The notes beneath the pieces were generated by a model. The model did no database searches and had not been told where the DNA came from. It was given only the letters and a program-made list of their open reading frames with translations. DNA of 64,000 bases from Nautilus pompilius (lineage: Eukaryota > Mollusca > Cephalopoda > Nautilida > Nautilidae), in contig JACATO010000308.1 of NCBI GenBank assembly GCA_018389105.1, positions 186,001 through 250,000 on the forward strand. The letters run 5' to 3'. Below, piece by piece: positions 12,655 through 25,538 of the stretch. The translations under genes were made by a program, and so were the position numbers. Position 1 is the first letter of the stretch. Each line of letters opens with the position of its first letter.

Positions 12655-13168
12655 GGAGCACCCGCGAAGAGTGAAAAACCGTGAATATTGGATGTGGTCC
12701 ATAAAAATGCCTATAAACATCAAAATATAATGTAAAATATAATTTTAAAAAATATAGGTAAATGTATAATAATAATTTAATAAAAAATACAATACTCAGC
12801 GAAACACTCGAGATAGCTACATGCGGTAAACTGGGATGATGCTGGGCTGCATCTGCCTGAGACAGCGCCTCGTGGGCAGCAGCAAATCAGCAGCAAGGAG
12901 AAATGAATAACACTCTCAGATTGGCTACTTTCAAACCTCCAGCCAATAGCATTTATTTTATATTGATATTTTGCTGAATTTACGTTAGTATTTATATTAC
13001 AAAATTAGTAGATTATATTGTTATTAATAATTTAGCGTTAAAAAGCATGAAAAAGGCCATAAAAATCGCAGAAGATATTTGCGATTGCGCGAATATGCAG
13101 AGGTTTCCACGAATAACCGGGGCTGCGAATGCCGAACCGCGATTATGTGGGGGGGGGGGGGTCGACTG
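12655..13168. mobile_element. pogo/Tigger-like DNA transposon remnant or non-autonomous copy
   Basis: The right end, read inward, is CAGTCGAC, a run of 13 C, then ACATAATCGCGGTTCGGCAT and TCGCGCAATCGC. This is the style of Tigger/pogo ends ('CAGTCGGCCC...CGCGG'), with a TA immediately outside at 13169-13170. Near the other side (12661-12690) CCCGCGAAGAGTGAAAAACC has the same CGCGAA style. No transposase frame lies between. The segment 12810-12960 is more GC-rich and unexplained. The left terminus is not resolved. Confidence 0.5.
13149..13161. repeat. Poly(G) run
   Basis: Thirteen G in a row inside the pogo-like terminal region. It probably expanded from the short C-run usual at this position. 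Confidence 0.7.
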
Positions 13169-13170
13169 TA

Positions 13171-15229
13171 CTTTTGTTTTCATGAGGCCACTATACCACA
13201 TCTTTCTTTTTAATATAAACTACCAGCATATAATATTAAACAAATTTTCATTATACATGTAGTTTTGTGACCAGATTAAACTAAGTCGAGAGAAAAAATA
13301 GGATTAATATCTTTTTTTTAGTCTGTTTTTTTTTTTTTAAATAAATGTTGTGATTCGTTTTTTTTCTCTAATGCTGTGAGTAGAATAAACCTTTATGGTG
13401 GCTGATCACCTAATGTTAATATCAAGAAGTACAACTGTCTTGGTAATAGTTAATAACACTAAGTATACCTCAGCAATATTGATTTATTCATTCAATTCTG
13501 CACTGCTGCTGCTGAAGGTGACGGAAGTAAAGGTTACAGCTCACCCATGTAGAAGTGATATTAACAGCTCCAGTTCCTAATTTTGGAAAATGTTTTCTAC
13601 AAATGAACTGGACAGTGTGGATATCACTCCTGCAAGCCCTCAGGCATAACATGACATTTCAGAAATAGTTTCCCTTCATTGCCAGTAAATGATTCATGTA
13701 GTCATTGAGATTTACTATATCTTGGAGAGAGAGGGGAAAAAGGTCAGAGAGAGAGAGAGAGGATAAAAAGTACATTTGTGTTTGTGAAAGAAAAAAGGCA
13801 GTAAGTTAGTGTGCATGTGTATGAAATTACCTGCAAAATTTACATTTTTGAAACATTGATAAAGTATTGGCCTCAGTTAGCCTTACTTGGTAATTTCTCC
13901 AGCTAGAGCCACAAATCAATCACTGAAAAGGCAAAAAGAGAGAAAACAAAAAATAGAATGCAACATGACTTTCTTAACATTAGTTACAAAGTTTTCATTT
14001 ATTCTATGCACAATATTGTTCCTTAAATGCACTCTATATTTGAGAAAAGTCACAGTGTAAAAACAAGCTTTTCTTTCTTTTCTGTGTGGACTAATATGCA
14101 GTATATCCACTCTTAATCAGTAAGCTTGCTGCTTTAACTATTCAGTAAACCCTTTATATATATAAAAAAAAGATACTACGTTTTGAATCTTGCCAAGGTG
14201 GATCAACTTACCTTTAACTAAATTAACTAAGCATAAGTTGATTATTATTAGCATATAAACTTCACTTGTCTAGATACAATGTCTGGATGTATAGAAGTAG
14301 ATTGGCCAATGTTCAAACTTGCACTGGTGAAAGGCATTTTTTAAAAATCAATCTTCATTTTGCATTTTCTCTGATCATTTCAACATGGCAAGGATCAGCA
14401 CCCATAAATTACTGCCCTATTAACTATTTATCCTGTTTCCAATAGCTCCCAAGATAAGAGACAAAACACTGTGCACAAACATTGTGTTGATGATAGGATT
14501 TTTAGTAGCAGTAGCATTTTGAGTGCTTCAGACATGCAAAAGCTCTTCTGAATAACATGATAATCAAAGAAGAAAAACACAGAGGTTTCTATGTTCATTT
14601 TATCGCTTTAGTATCACAAATGTACAGGTAGTAGTCCCTTTCACTTTTAAATAGTTTAATAATAGATAGAAAAACCCACAAATTACAAGTCATACAATAA
14701 TATTATAAGTTGCTTGCTAATTGTTTACTAACTTAAATATTAATATCTTATTCTGTTTCCAAAACAAAACATATTCAGATTTGCAAAGCAAAAAGAGAGA
14801 AATGTCAATATGAAAATGTTAAACAATGAAAGAATAACATCGCAGGCTATTTTCAGAAACCCATGTTCGCCTTTTCTACTTTGAGAGAAACCTAAACATA
14901 ACAATAATTAATACCTGTCTGTGAAAAAATACTACTATTTGTTTTTGTACAAACTTAAAATAGAAACAAAACCAAACTGCCATAACCAGCAGGTAGAGCA
15001 GGTTGGAAAGCATGTTAGAGTGCTGCGATATTATATTCATCATGCAATCCAACAACTAATTTTTAAAGAAATCAAACTAGTTCAAATCAAAATAATAAAT
15101 TACTGAATGTCATAATTATATGCTTTTTCTTTCATTGTTATTGTCTGTCAAAGTACTGGCTGGCACCTTAATTAGTTCATCTTTACATGTAACACTTAAC
15201 TCATCCTCATGAGCAGTCCCATGCTACTG
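13171..15229. other. AT-rich intergenic stretch
   Basis: No gene is recognised. A (GA)n run occurs at about 13746-13762. Confidence 0.45.
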
Positions 15230-15362
15230 CATCTAGTCTGATTAGATGTGGGAAAGATGGAAGGGCAAGAGTTTGAAAAGTATTTAAAACAGTAGAAATG
15301 ATACCATTCTGGGACCCTAACCAGCCTTGAACCAATACTGCTGACATGGCAACATACTCTTC
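15230..15362 (-). mobile_element. SINE fragment, copy 5 (reverse)
   Basis: The complement of the right part gives GTTGCCATGTCAGCAG and GGTTCAAGGCTGG, aligning with the head of the copy at 30459 (GACTGCCATAGCTGACTGAC). The body has GATGTGGGAAAGATGG. The remainder is lost. Confidence 0.4.
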
Positions 15363-17149
15363 TCACTTATGAATGAATTTTTCTCCTATTAATAGAGTGT
15401 AGGTGGAAAGAAAGAAAAAAATAGGGATATGAGAGATAAACTGTGACAAAAATTAAGTGTTTCTGATAAGTCCATCTTTATGATTACCCAGTTTAGGCCT
15501 GTTAATGATTCAGATTAATATGATGTCTTTATAATTGGAAATTTGTCTTCTGCACCTATTTTCCATGAATAATAAATTAATGTCCATCCAACAATCTTGA
15601 GGCAAAAAACTCAACAGCTATGTAGCTTGAAATGTCAATTAGGTCTCAAAATCATCCAGCTTTCATTTATTTTGTAAATAAATCATTTCACTTTAGGCTA
15701 AATTTAGAACTGCCTTAGACAATTCAGTTAAAGGACCTGCAGGAGGAGGACAAACAAGTTGTTGTGGTTGTAGGTGAGGTAGCTTTTAGTTAAAATAAAC
15801 CAGGTGTCATTTTATCAGCTGACAGATGGTTTTATTTTAATTATAAAGCAGAAAAGCCAAATTCTAGAAAAATGGATTTCAATTGTTCAACTTTTAATCT
15901 CTGTACTGATTGATTCTGTAAACTTCTTATGTATATATATGCATTAAGGATATCTTTAGAAATGAGAAAAATGGAGCTATTTCTTACTGATAATCCTTTT
16001 CTCTCTAATAATCATGAGATCATCATAATACATTCATCTATGACTTTCCCTTAAGATAAAACACTTCCTAAATAAAAGCATCTCAATAAATATTATTTTT
16101 ACCAAAGGATACAAAGTGTTACAAGGCAACATAGGACAAATAATGTGAAAGCTTTGTTAATAAGTCAATACAATTTGCAGTCTGGATATATTACCTCTTT
16201 GATGGTAAAACAAAGTTAAAGACTCTGTATCTGATGTAACCTTTCTGCAAAAGATCACTGTGAAACACTGATGCTTTAAGAATAAAAAGATGTCTTCAAC
16301 AGAACTTATGTCATTTATAAATGTCTGCTGAAGAACATACTTGATGACATCATATATATTGCAATAATGATCCGTCATGGCTTTAGATAAGGTAAATGAG
16401 ATGGCTTTAAAAAATCACTATCCAGATAAGAATTACAATGCTGATATTTTACTAAGCTCTGCTATAATGTTGCTTCAGAAATTTATCACACAAACAGAAA
16501 GTTATCAAGTTATCAGGGCAAACCATAATGCATCACTTAAAAGAAACAACTGTGGCTATCTGGAGCAGATGTAGATTTTCTACCATGCAGGTTGAAACAC
16601 TACTTTGTGAGAATTGCTGCTTCTTACTTGACCTATTGTTCTTGCTGTTGGTTTGACACTCCTTACCAAAGTTTTTCAGCAATTTGCCATTTCCACCATT
16701 TCTTTCAGACCAGCCTTTAGTTATACTGTCCTAACAACATTCACAACTGGAAATATGTTCCACTACTTTATTGCCAGTTGTTTTTTTTTTTGTTGTTGTT
16801 GTTGTTGTTGCTAACAGTTTCAAATTTTGTGGTTAGTTGATGTGTATTACTAGTAGTAAAAAAACTGATAAATAAGGAGTTACTGCTAAGCTTAAAATCT
16901 AAGAGTGTGAACAAGAAAGCAAAAATACCCAGTAACAAAAGCATATATGTTATATATGCAAAATAGATTGAAAGCTTTTGAAATAAATTGATTATTAACT
17001 AAAACGATACAATAATAGAGGAATAAACAAAATTTTGCATACATGTACACACACTCCATTGTGATGTTCAAAAACAGAGCAGACATCCAATTAAAAACAT
17101 GAAAAATTAGATGAACCATGTATCAAAACATAAATTATTAAGTGTGACA
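15363..17149. other. AT-rich intergenic stretch
   Basis: No gene is recognised. Frames at 16157-16378 (-) and 16377-16574 (+) lack any domain. A (GTT)n microsatellite lies at 16779-16810. Confidence 0.45.
16779..16810 (+). repeat. (GTT)n microsatellite after a T run
   Basis: A T tract runs directly into about six GTT units. Confidence 0.85.
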
Positions 17150-18040
17150 TTCTTACCACTTAAAACGTTTTTCATCAAAATAGCCACCACTCACGAATAA
17201 CTGCTGCACATATTTCAGGCATCCAGTAACTTTTCAAAATATTACTATGAAAGTAACCTCCATTCCTTTTGCCAGTAGTTCCATAGCTAGTTGACATTGA
17301 AGAGTCAATGAAAAAGGATTAACCAATCAATCTAGTTCATTCCACACAAGTTCATGAGGTTCAGAAGAGTCCTCCTGATTTTCTTTTTTAGCTAAGTGTT
17401 AAACAATGATCACTGCAGTGTGCTTCACATCATTATCCTGCTGCAATATAAACCAATCATTTATCAAATGAAAACCTGGTTGAATGGCATGGCAGAGCAG
17501 AATATTGTGATATCTCATCTCCCTTTTGTGAAAATCCCAACAAGTTTTATCAAGTCACCAGCTGAATAACCAGCAAAACAATCCCATACTTTCACATTTC
17601 CACCACCATGTTAATTGTAAAGTAAACAGTTTTCCTCGTACTTTTCTCCAATCTTTCTTCAAAAATACCACCATCATTTAGAATAAAATATTTAAAACCT
17701 ACTCTTATCCAATGACAATTCATTGAAATACTGCTCCAAGGTATAGTTCTGATGTAGTTTAGCCTAGCCAAGTCAATTTTTATCATTGCCACATCTAAGC
17801 AGAGACTTTCTGACTATTTGGCCAATCGGTCCAACCTCTCTTAACCATCCTTTGATGATGGAAGTTGAGATGCTGACTGCTGCAGAGAAATTGTGATCAG
17901 AAGTTAATTGGCTACTTGTCAAGAAAGTGTTTACTCCAGATTTCTGAACAAGCAAACTATCATCTGTTCCATGTTTTTTATTTTTCTTTCTCAGTCCTTT
18001 TTTATGGCTAAAACAGGTGTGTAACTCCAAATTACTCCCT
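17150..18040 (-). mobile_element. Tc1-like transposase, decayed
   Basis: The N-terminal half is open at 17773-18030: after GTDDSLLVQKSGVNTFL come TSSQLTSDHN, STSIIKGWLREVGPIGQIV and RKSLLR, matching the Tc1 paired-like DNA-binding part ('..FLTARELTADLN..STVxRRLREAGL..GRIARKKP'). Lower coordinates continue AKLHQNYTLEQ, LDKSRF (first catalytic region 'SDESxF'), ILQQDNDVKHTA (second catalytic region 'FQQDNDPKHTA', at about 17435-17475) and VWNELD. Stops and shifts break the frame. The Tc1 terminal repeats were not found at either side, so the ends are approximate. Confidence 0.8.
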
Positions 18041-20520
18041 AATTTTCCATGAAATAACTACACATTATGAAGGTCATTGATGATTGATAGCTTTTTTCAT
18101 ATGAAACTGTATTCTTAAGTGCCATTTTCATCTGCTAAAAAAAGCAATAGCAGTCATCAACAATGAGGTTCATCAAATGAACACAATAACCTCATGTTTT
18201 TCATATAAACTAAATTTAATTTTCACAGAAGTAATTTCCTGGGTCCATAATTATGCAAAAACAACAGCACAATTAATGGTTTATATATTCAAACACATGG
18301 TTGATGAGATTTTTATTACTTTATTTTTTTTCTTATGACAAGAATAATCATTTTCATTTTAATGGTACTTTAAGAAAGCAGAAAATTGTGTGGGGTGGGT
18401 GGGCAAGAGATATAAAAATACAGAAATAGACAGCAATACAATACTCAAAAAAATTGAGAAAAATTGTATTTGATCACATTGTTGTAATTAATAATGACCT
18501 AAATGTTTTTGTTACATTTAATACTGGTTAAAGAATGTGTGCTTGTGATAACTATACACACATATAGCTGATACTTTTAACAAATCTGAGAAATGGGAAA
18601 CAACAATTGTTCATGGTGCCATGCAGTGATCAGTGGCACTGAAAATGAAAGAAAAATTGGCTATATGAGGGAAAGGTTGTCAAATTTTTGAGATTAAAAG
18701 ATGTTTTTTTCTTTCCCCACAAAAATTGTCATGGCTAAACAGAAAATTAAAATCAGTAACTGACTGACTAATTAATAATACAACCTTTATTCATGTAATT
18801 AAATCAAATGTATCACAATACTTTTTACTATTTTTTTCTTAAGAAGTCTAACAATTTTTAGGAACAAAAAAGAAAGAATTTATTTTTGCTGTCATTGTTT
18901 AAGTTTAAAACACAAAAAGATATCTTATAAAACAATTAATATTTATAACAAATACTCTTAAATGCCATTAAATTTTTTAACAAAAAAAGTTTTTTTTTCA
19001 TAACATTTTGACAAAAAATTGTCAGTAAACAAGAAAATCTTTCTATCATGAATAAAGTGTTTTTTAAAAATAGAGAGAAAAGATTGCTCTAGCGTATATG
19101 CATACAAAATTCTAATTGTGAGATACACAAGTATATGTTCAAAATAGGAGGAAACATTTTCTAAAAAAAATCTACCATATAAAAATTTTTAAAAATTAAA
19201 GCCATGGCATGTAGCTATTACCTTATTTAATAACCATTCCTAACAATTCAGCATTTAATTACAGCTTATCCTTAACACCCAAGAGTGGTGTCATGCAAGC
19301 CTTGCCTACTTGACTACATGTTGTCTTCTGGGAGAGGATGCATGCCAATTTTCTATACTACTAGCAGCTATCAATTGATTGCATGCACTCGCCCTTAGTG
19401 GATGACCTCACCAAGGAAGTTGAGTCTTAAATCACATGTAGTCAGAACATGGAATAAACTGGTGAGATAAGAGTTCACCAATAGTCCAAAACTGGTCAGA
19501 AGGTTCTTCTGTATTTGCAGCAAGCTCTTTTGTCAAGGGAAACAAGTTTCTTCGTATATGAGAGCTACATATTTATATAAAGTTAGAGAAAAAGGAAGAG
19601 TCCATTGTAGTTCTTTTGAAAAAAAAATTTTTTTTAAATGCAGAAATCTAATAACTTCTAAAATCATTTAACATAAGATCCAAGCTAGGATTTACTTGTA
19701 CATGTGAATTTGTTAAAAAGACATCATCACTCATATGAGTTTTGTGATAGATCCCATCTAAGAGTTTGTTAGTTAATATTATGCTCCACTTTATAAGTGA
19801 AAAATGTATACTCTAATCTCCATCAGAACTTTAAATGCATGATTGGAGTAGAGCAGAAACTCTAGAGTACCATTCTAATTCATTTTTATGATCACAATGG
19901 TAACAAGTCTAAGAACACCAGCAAATCTGTTTATCTAGACCACAATAATAGAGAATCACTAGACTTCTTTTCAGAAGTGATTATTCTACAATATGCTGTT
20001 AATAAATAAAATATGACTGCACAATTTAAAGTATATTGCTTTTATACCAAGGTGACAAGTTTCTCAATAAACCATATTTTCAGAAGTAATAATTATCAAA
20101 ATAAAAATGACTTAAAAAATGAAGTACTCTCCTCAAAAATGCCATTTCATAATTTAAGAAAGAATGTTATACACTGACATAATAAAATATTTTTCCTTAC
20201 AACAATATTTATTTAAAAAGACAGGAGCAAAGCTGTGAAAAGAAACTCTTTCATTATATAGGCAAAATTATCCACAAAAATGATTTCCTATTTTTTAAAT
20301 GTTTTCTCAAGATTTTAAAAAATTAGATTGATTCTGGACTCTTGATTATAAGATTGAACCAATGAATAAAAAAGGTCTTGTGTGTTCTTTAGTAGAATCA
20401 TAATTACTTGCTGAATTTATTTTGAATACATGCAAACTTTATGGTAAGATGTTATTAAAGCATTAAAAGAGAATAAGACATAAATCATGAGAAGTATTTT
20501 TAGTAATGAGGCTAATGATG
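18041..20520. other. AT-rich intergenic stretch
   Basis: No gene is recognised. A more GC-balanced island at 19260-19560 resembles no family I know. Confidence 0.45.
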
Positions 20521-20522
20521 TA

Positions 20523-20873
20523 CAGCTATGGCCAAAAGTTTTGCATCAACCTAAAATTTTTCTAATTCCATTTGATTAATTCACTAAATTTGCATAATAA
20601 TGTTATTAGCATATTTAAGTGCATACTGCTTTGTGGATTTCCATATAAGAAATAAAACTAAAATTGACAAATCTAACAATTTGAAATCCAACATGAAAAT
20701 ATGATTTCCAAAAAGACCTTATAAATCATGACAACAAGCACAACTCCATTAAAAGTATTTAAAAGCAAAAAGTTAGAAGTGGTCATGAGTATAATGTTAA
20801 GCTATAAGCAAGATTTAAAAATAGATTTTGTTATTGTTACATTATGAGGATGCAAAATGTTTGATCATAGCTA
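20523..20873. mobile_element. Tc1/mariner-type MITE, 351 bp, flanked by TA
   Basis: The left end CAGCTATGGCCAAAAGTTTT and following GCATC pairs with the inverted right end TAGCTATGATCAAACATTTT, also followed by GCATC. That is about 25 bases of inverted repeat with few mismatches. TA lies outside both ends (20521-20522 and 20874-20875), the target duplication of the Tc1/mariner superfamily. The interior is AT-rich, with no transposase frame. The 'ATGGCCAAAAGTTTTG' ends are of the kind seen on Tc1-like elements. Confidence 0.75.
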
Positions 20874-20875
20874 TA

Positions 20876-22035
20876 TAAAGTCGTCATCAATACCATAATG
20901 CATTTCGAATATACACGTCATGCCTGTTTACTAAAATCCACATTGGGAGAAACTCCAATGTTTGAAAAATAATTCCAGGCCAAAAATACTCAGAAAATTT
21001 TGGTGGAATGCCTTGTCAATCTGATGATTAGCCATATATTTCATGTGCTGAAGGTCTACCTTCTCTATCATCTATATAAAACTCCAAAATAACCATCTTG
21101 CTGTTTTGGTTATCACAAATAAAGATTTACAATCATTCTTTTGAAACTAGGTAATGTTCAGATCTTTAATTGTATATGAGGAAATATACAATAGGTCAAT
21201 TTTAAACCTTCAATGACTTTTAAACAAACAAAATTTAGCCCTAATTATTTACAGGAAAGTCCCTATTCAGACAAATCTGTGATTTTATTCACACACAACA
21301 GCCTTCACTCATTAATATTAGTCCACAGATAGCAGTATAATAGCCATTGCAAATTGTTTCAATACACTATTTGTGAAAGACTCAGAATCCTGTTAGCTTT
21401 ACTCAAAGGTATAAGCCCTAAACACCTTTGTGTAACTGAAAACACATATGATGAGTTCAATATCATGTGTGAAATGGCAGTTTTTACATTTAAACAAGTG
21501 GAACACTAAGAGACTCCATGTTCAGATGTACCACCAAGTGCTATAACACATGACAATAAAACACATGTGAATGAACTGATTTAAACTCTCTTTCTTTTGA
21601 GTCTGGTCTGGCATTTTGAAAAGGTATTATATTTTTTGTGTAAATAAAATCACAGGTTTATCTGAATAATGGATTTCCTATAATTAATTAGGGTTCATTA
21701 CTTTCACTACAACCTGAGTAGACAGAAATCTCATAATTGATACTGCAATATTTGCTAGGGTTTCCAAAAATTATTTTTCACTGTACACAGTAATCTACAG
21801 TATAATGTCTCCTGCTGGTGCCATATGTCAAAATGTTAAAAAATTTACCAGTGTCCATCTTTGCAATTACTGTACATATGTAGACACTTGAACTTTGTTT
21901 GTAATCTCAAAAAAGACAAACAAAAAAAAGGCATGCAAAAAAAATGTGAAACAAAGTTATATTTCTAAATTGTTCTAATAAGTTATATTATGTACATTAT
22001 ATAATGCAGTATAAAACACGAACATAAATCTTCTG
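20876..22035. other. AT-rich intergenic stretch
   Basis: No gene or repeat is recognised. Confidence 0.45.
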
Positions 22036-22325
22036 TGGGAGAGCAGCAGATAGTCAAGTGCATAGTGTACAGGCCTACTGTGGCTAAGGGTCTAAGGACA
22101 ATTTCTTTTAGGGTCTGACTTGATTTAGTAAACTTCCCCTGGCCTGCTTTCTTCTTGCTCTTCTGTACCAGTCAATTGGCATGGGTTTCCTCTCACAACT
22201 AAACAGTAGAATTCTAGTAGAGATTTTTCATTTCCTGCTAAAAGAACTATCAGGCTCCACATAGCACAGGAGTGAAAAAATTTGTTACTGATAACCATGG
22301 CACTATGCAACCTTATCAATGTTTG
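22036..22325 (+). mobile_element. tRNA-derived SINE, copy 6
   Basis: The head starts GAGCAGCAGATAGTCAAGTG and the body has CCCCTGGCCTGCTTTCTTCT, GTTTCCTCTCACAACTAAAC and AATTCTAGTAGAG. The 3' part shares GATAACCATGGCACT with copy 7 (GATAACCATGGAACT), showing a 3' end different from that of copies 1 and 3. Confidence 0.6.
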
Positions 22326-24306
22326 TAGTTGTAGGCAGAGATGACTGTCAAAGAACAACCTCTGCCAATAAAACATTATAAAGTAATTAGCATGGTAGTG
22401 ATGTTTACTTGTCTCTGAGAAGTTCTGTATCATAAGTGCCATTTATTTTGCTTGGTAAAACTGGCTTGAGTGTTTCTAGTATAAATAATTGTTTACACAA
22501 ATTTTAGTTTATAGTTCCAAATGGAAGACCTATCTGTCTATCTGTGTAAAACTTTTATAAACCATGTTTAAGAAGCGCTAACCTATCCATCAAAATTTTA
22601 AGTCATTCCAGTTTACTGATAGTGATACTTTAGTTGTATTGACCACTACATGCAGCAGTTTTCCATTACAAAGACTAACCACCTGTTTTGGAAAGAGTTT
22701 TCTTTTTGTGTGTCTAGTATCAAAATTGCAAAAAAATTACTCATCCCATCCAGTAACAGAGAACATTAATAAACTTCATCAGATCCCAAATCTTAGCATC
22801 TTGGACAAACAATAATTACTGGTGATATAATCATCAGATTTTTGTATCTACTTGTCAGAAAACAGAGGTGGTCATTTTTATCTAAGAAATAGAAATGAAA
22901 GAAAACCCAGTAACCTGAGTCCTGAGAGTCTTATCCTTGATTTTATCCAGCAATCTGGTTAAAACAAATGATGAGACTTTGTTAAAAAACAGCAAAAACA
23001 AAAAAAAAAAAAACACAAAAAGATAAATGAGTCTGATTTAGATTAAAGTAAAAATCTTGAGAAAAATACCTAAAACTATAATTAATTCCATTCTTTTGGT
23101 AGATGCCATAATGGTTTTAAAACTCTGGACAATAAGAATGGTATAAGTCAAATTATATTAGCTGGCCATAAAATGTTAGGACATCACATTGCAAAAAAAC
23201 AAACAAACAAACATTGTCTGATATGAATGCAAATTTTTTGGTAGTTACTTTATGTAAGAGATTCACTAGATTTTCATAAGTAGTGTTGAGTACAAATTAC
23301 ATCATGTTAAGACCATCCCTTCTGATAGCCAATTCAATGTATAAAAGTTATCTTGTAAAAAATTCTCCCATCAAATGAAGTGTTTCCCCCTTTGGAGCAT
23401 TAATTGTTTGCTTGCTGATTTAAAGTCATGCACCAAGGTTTCCTTGGTTGTGCTTATACAGGAAAGAGAGTATTTTCCATTTGTGCGAAATTGTGCAAGC
23501 AGTTGTGAAACAGGTTCGTTTTATATACACCTGTAATCTCCTAAGACAACCTGCATGTGTAAGCTTTATGCAACCCCAGATGATCATGTACTACTGTAAG
23601 CCTGTACTTATCTGTTTCTATCCAATGTGAAATTCATCACTGATACCAGTGGACTTACTCCCAAATCGTGATGTGTGTGCACATGTTTAATGGCAAGCAG
23701 CTACTGCCATATTGTTCAGAAATTCATCAACAAAATTAATTTGATTTGACACCATCACAGTAAAAATAATATCACACATCACTACTCTACAACAGAGTAC
23801 ATCTGCAATGATATGGTGTTACCAAGGTTAACTGCTTGTTACTGATACCATGTATGGCAATCTCTGAAAACATACCATAACTGCATTGTTCAAATATTTC
23901 AGATTATCATGTCAAACTTTGGTTGTCATTTGCTGCCAGAGGCATCTAAACAAACAAACTTCAGTTTACTTTATGGTTTATGATAATGGGTATACATAAA
24001 GAAAAACCTACCAGTGGCAGGAAAAAATGGTAAATGTAAATGCTATTCTAAACAAAGAAATTAATTTTATCCAGAAACCTGAAAAAATTTGTTGTCCTTT
24101 AAAAAAATATCACACACAAGTATGTTAAAGGTTTTCAATAAAAATTTTAATTTAAAGAAAGCTTCTTCAAAAGCCAGCAAATTTTTGAAAGTGATACACA
24201 CTTTTAAAGTATTAAATTTATTCTTTCAAGAAAAATTAAAATTATAATGTAACTAATTATTTAATGCTTCTAACCTTTGTTTCATTTATGTTTTTTTTTT
24301 TTTTTG
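22326..24306. other. AT-rich intergenic stretch
   Basis: No gene is recognised. A (CAAA)n run lies at about 23194-23213. Just before it, GGCCATAAAATGTTAGGACA (about 23164) looks like one Tc1-type terminus, but no inverted partner was found. Confidence 0.4.
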
Positions 24307-24308
24307 TA

Positions 24309-25536
24309 ACAAAAGTTTTGTCTGGTTTTTATATTATGTTAATTTGGGGTTCATTTTTTGCATGGAAGATGTATGTAAATAAGTTATATATCGTTTTGTA
24401 GCATGTGCTTTGGCATACATTATGTAAAACCTACCATTAAAAAAATCATTAACTGGATATTTGTTTCAGGTTTCTGAGTGAAGCATGGATAGAAAAGTTT
24501 TTCATGCCATTTTGCTTCACAAGTTCAAATTAGGCCACAAAGCGAGCGAGGCAACTTGTAACATTAGGCAAGCATGGGGTGAGGACACAGCAAATGAGCA
24601 CACAGTACAACAATGGTTTGCAAAGTTTTGATCAAGAGCCTCAAAGATAAGGAATGTAGCAGACGTCCTTCTAGCTGTGATGATAATCGTCTGAAAGCCT
24701 CAGTTGAAGCCAATCCAAGAAAAACTGTGTGAGAAAATGCAGGAGAGCTTGATGTAAACACTGGAACTGTCTCCTAGCAAGATGAAAAGGCTTGACCAGT
24801 GGGTGCCTCACAAGTTGAATAAACAACAACAAAATCATCGATTGGAGATCTGCTCTTCACTTGTCATGAGAAACAAAAACGACCCATTTCTTGACCAAAT
24901 CATTATGTATGATGAAAAATAGATCCTTTACAACAATCATAAATCTGAGCACAATGGCTCGACAGAGACAAGGCGCCTAACCACGTTCTAAAACCCAGCT
25001 GCCACCCAAAGGAGGTCATGGTCACTGTCTGGCAGACTGCACAACTGGTGTCATCCACTAACTTCTTGCAACCTGGCGAAACCATCACAGCTAAATGATA
25101 CTATCGTGAATTAAACGTTGCTCATCAGAAACTCTCCAAATGATAGCTGGCATTGGCAAATCGAAGAGGCCCAATCCTGCTCCACAAAAATGCTCATCCT
25201 CATGTTGCAAAAGTGATTCTTCAGAAACTGAACACATTGGGGTACAAAGTTCTCCCTCACCCAGCCTATTCACTAGAACTTTCTCCCACCTTTTCAAATA
25301 CCTCAACAGCTTCCTCCATATGAAATCCTTCTCCAACCAAGCAGCAATTGAAACTGCCTGCCAACAGTTATTCAACTCCAGAAATTCAGATTTTTTTCAA
25401 AATGGTATAAATGCACTTGTAACTCATTGGCAGAAGTGTATTGATTGTAATGGAACCTACTCTGATTAATAAACTTCATGTTCAGTAATGATATAAAGTC
25501 TCATTGTTGTGGTAACAAAACCAACAAAACATTTGC
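24309..25536 (+). mobile_element. mariner element (SETMAR/Hsmar1-like transposase), inactive
   Basis: The frame starts MDRKVFHAILLHKFKLGHKA at 24486, followed by TVQQWFAKF, matching mariner N-termini. The 3' part has GGHGHCLADCT-region codons of the 'VMVTVWWS' block, then HPAYS and YHFFKHLD-type blocks. It ends NGINALVTHWQKCIDCNGTY at 25404-25463, as in 'GINKLVSRWQKCIDSNGxY'. Several stops and shifts break it. The ends ACAAAAGTTTTGTCTGGTTT and (inverted) GCAAATGTTTTGTTGGTTTT pair imperfectly. TA flanks both sides (24307-24308, 25537-25538), giving 1228 bp, the usual mariner length. Confidence 0.8.
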
Positions 25537-25538
25537 TA

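Noticed and set aside
23160-23190. GGCCATAAAATGTTAGGACA, a Tc1-like terminus
   Set aside because: No inverted partner and no TA-bounded unit could be found.
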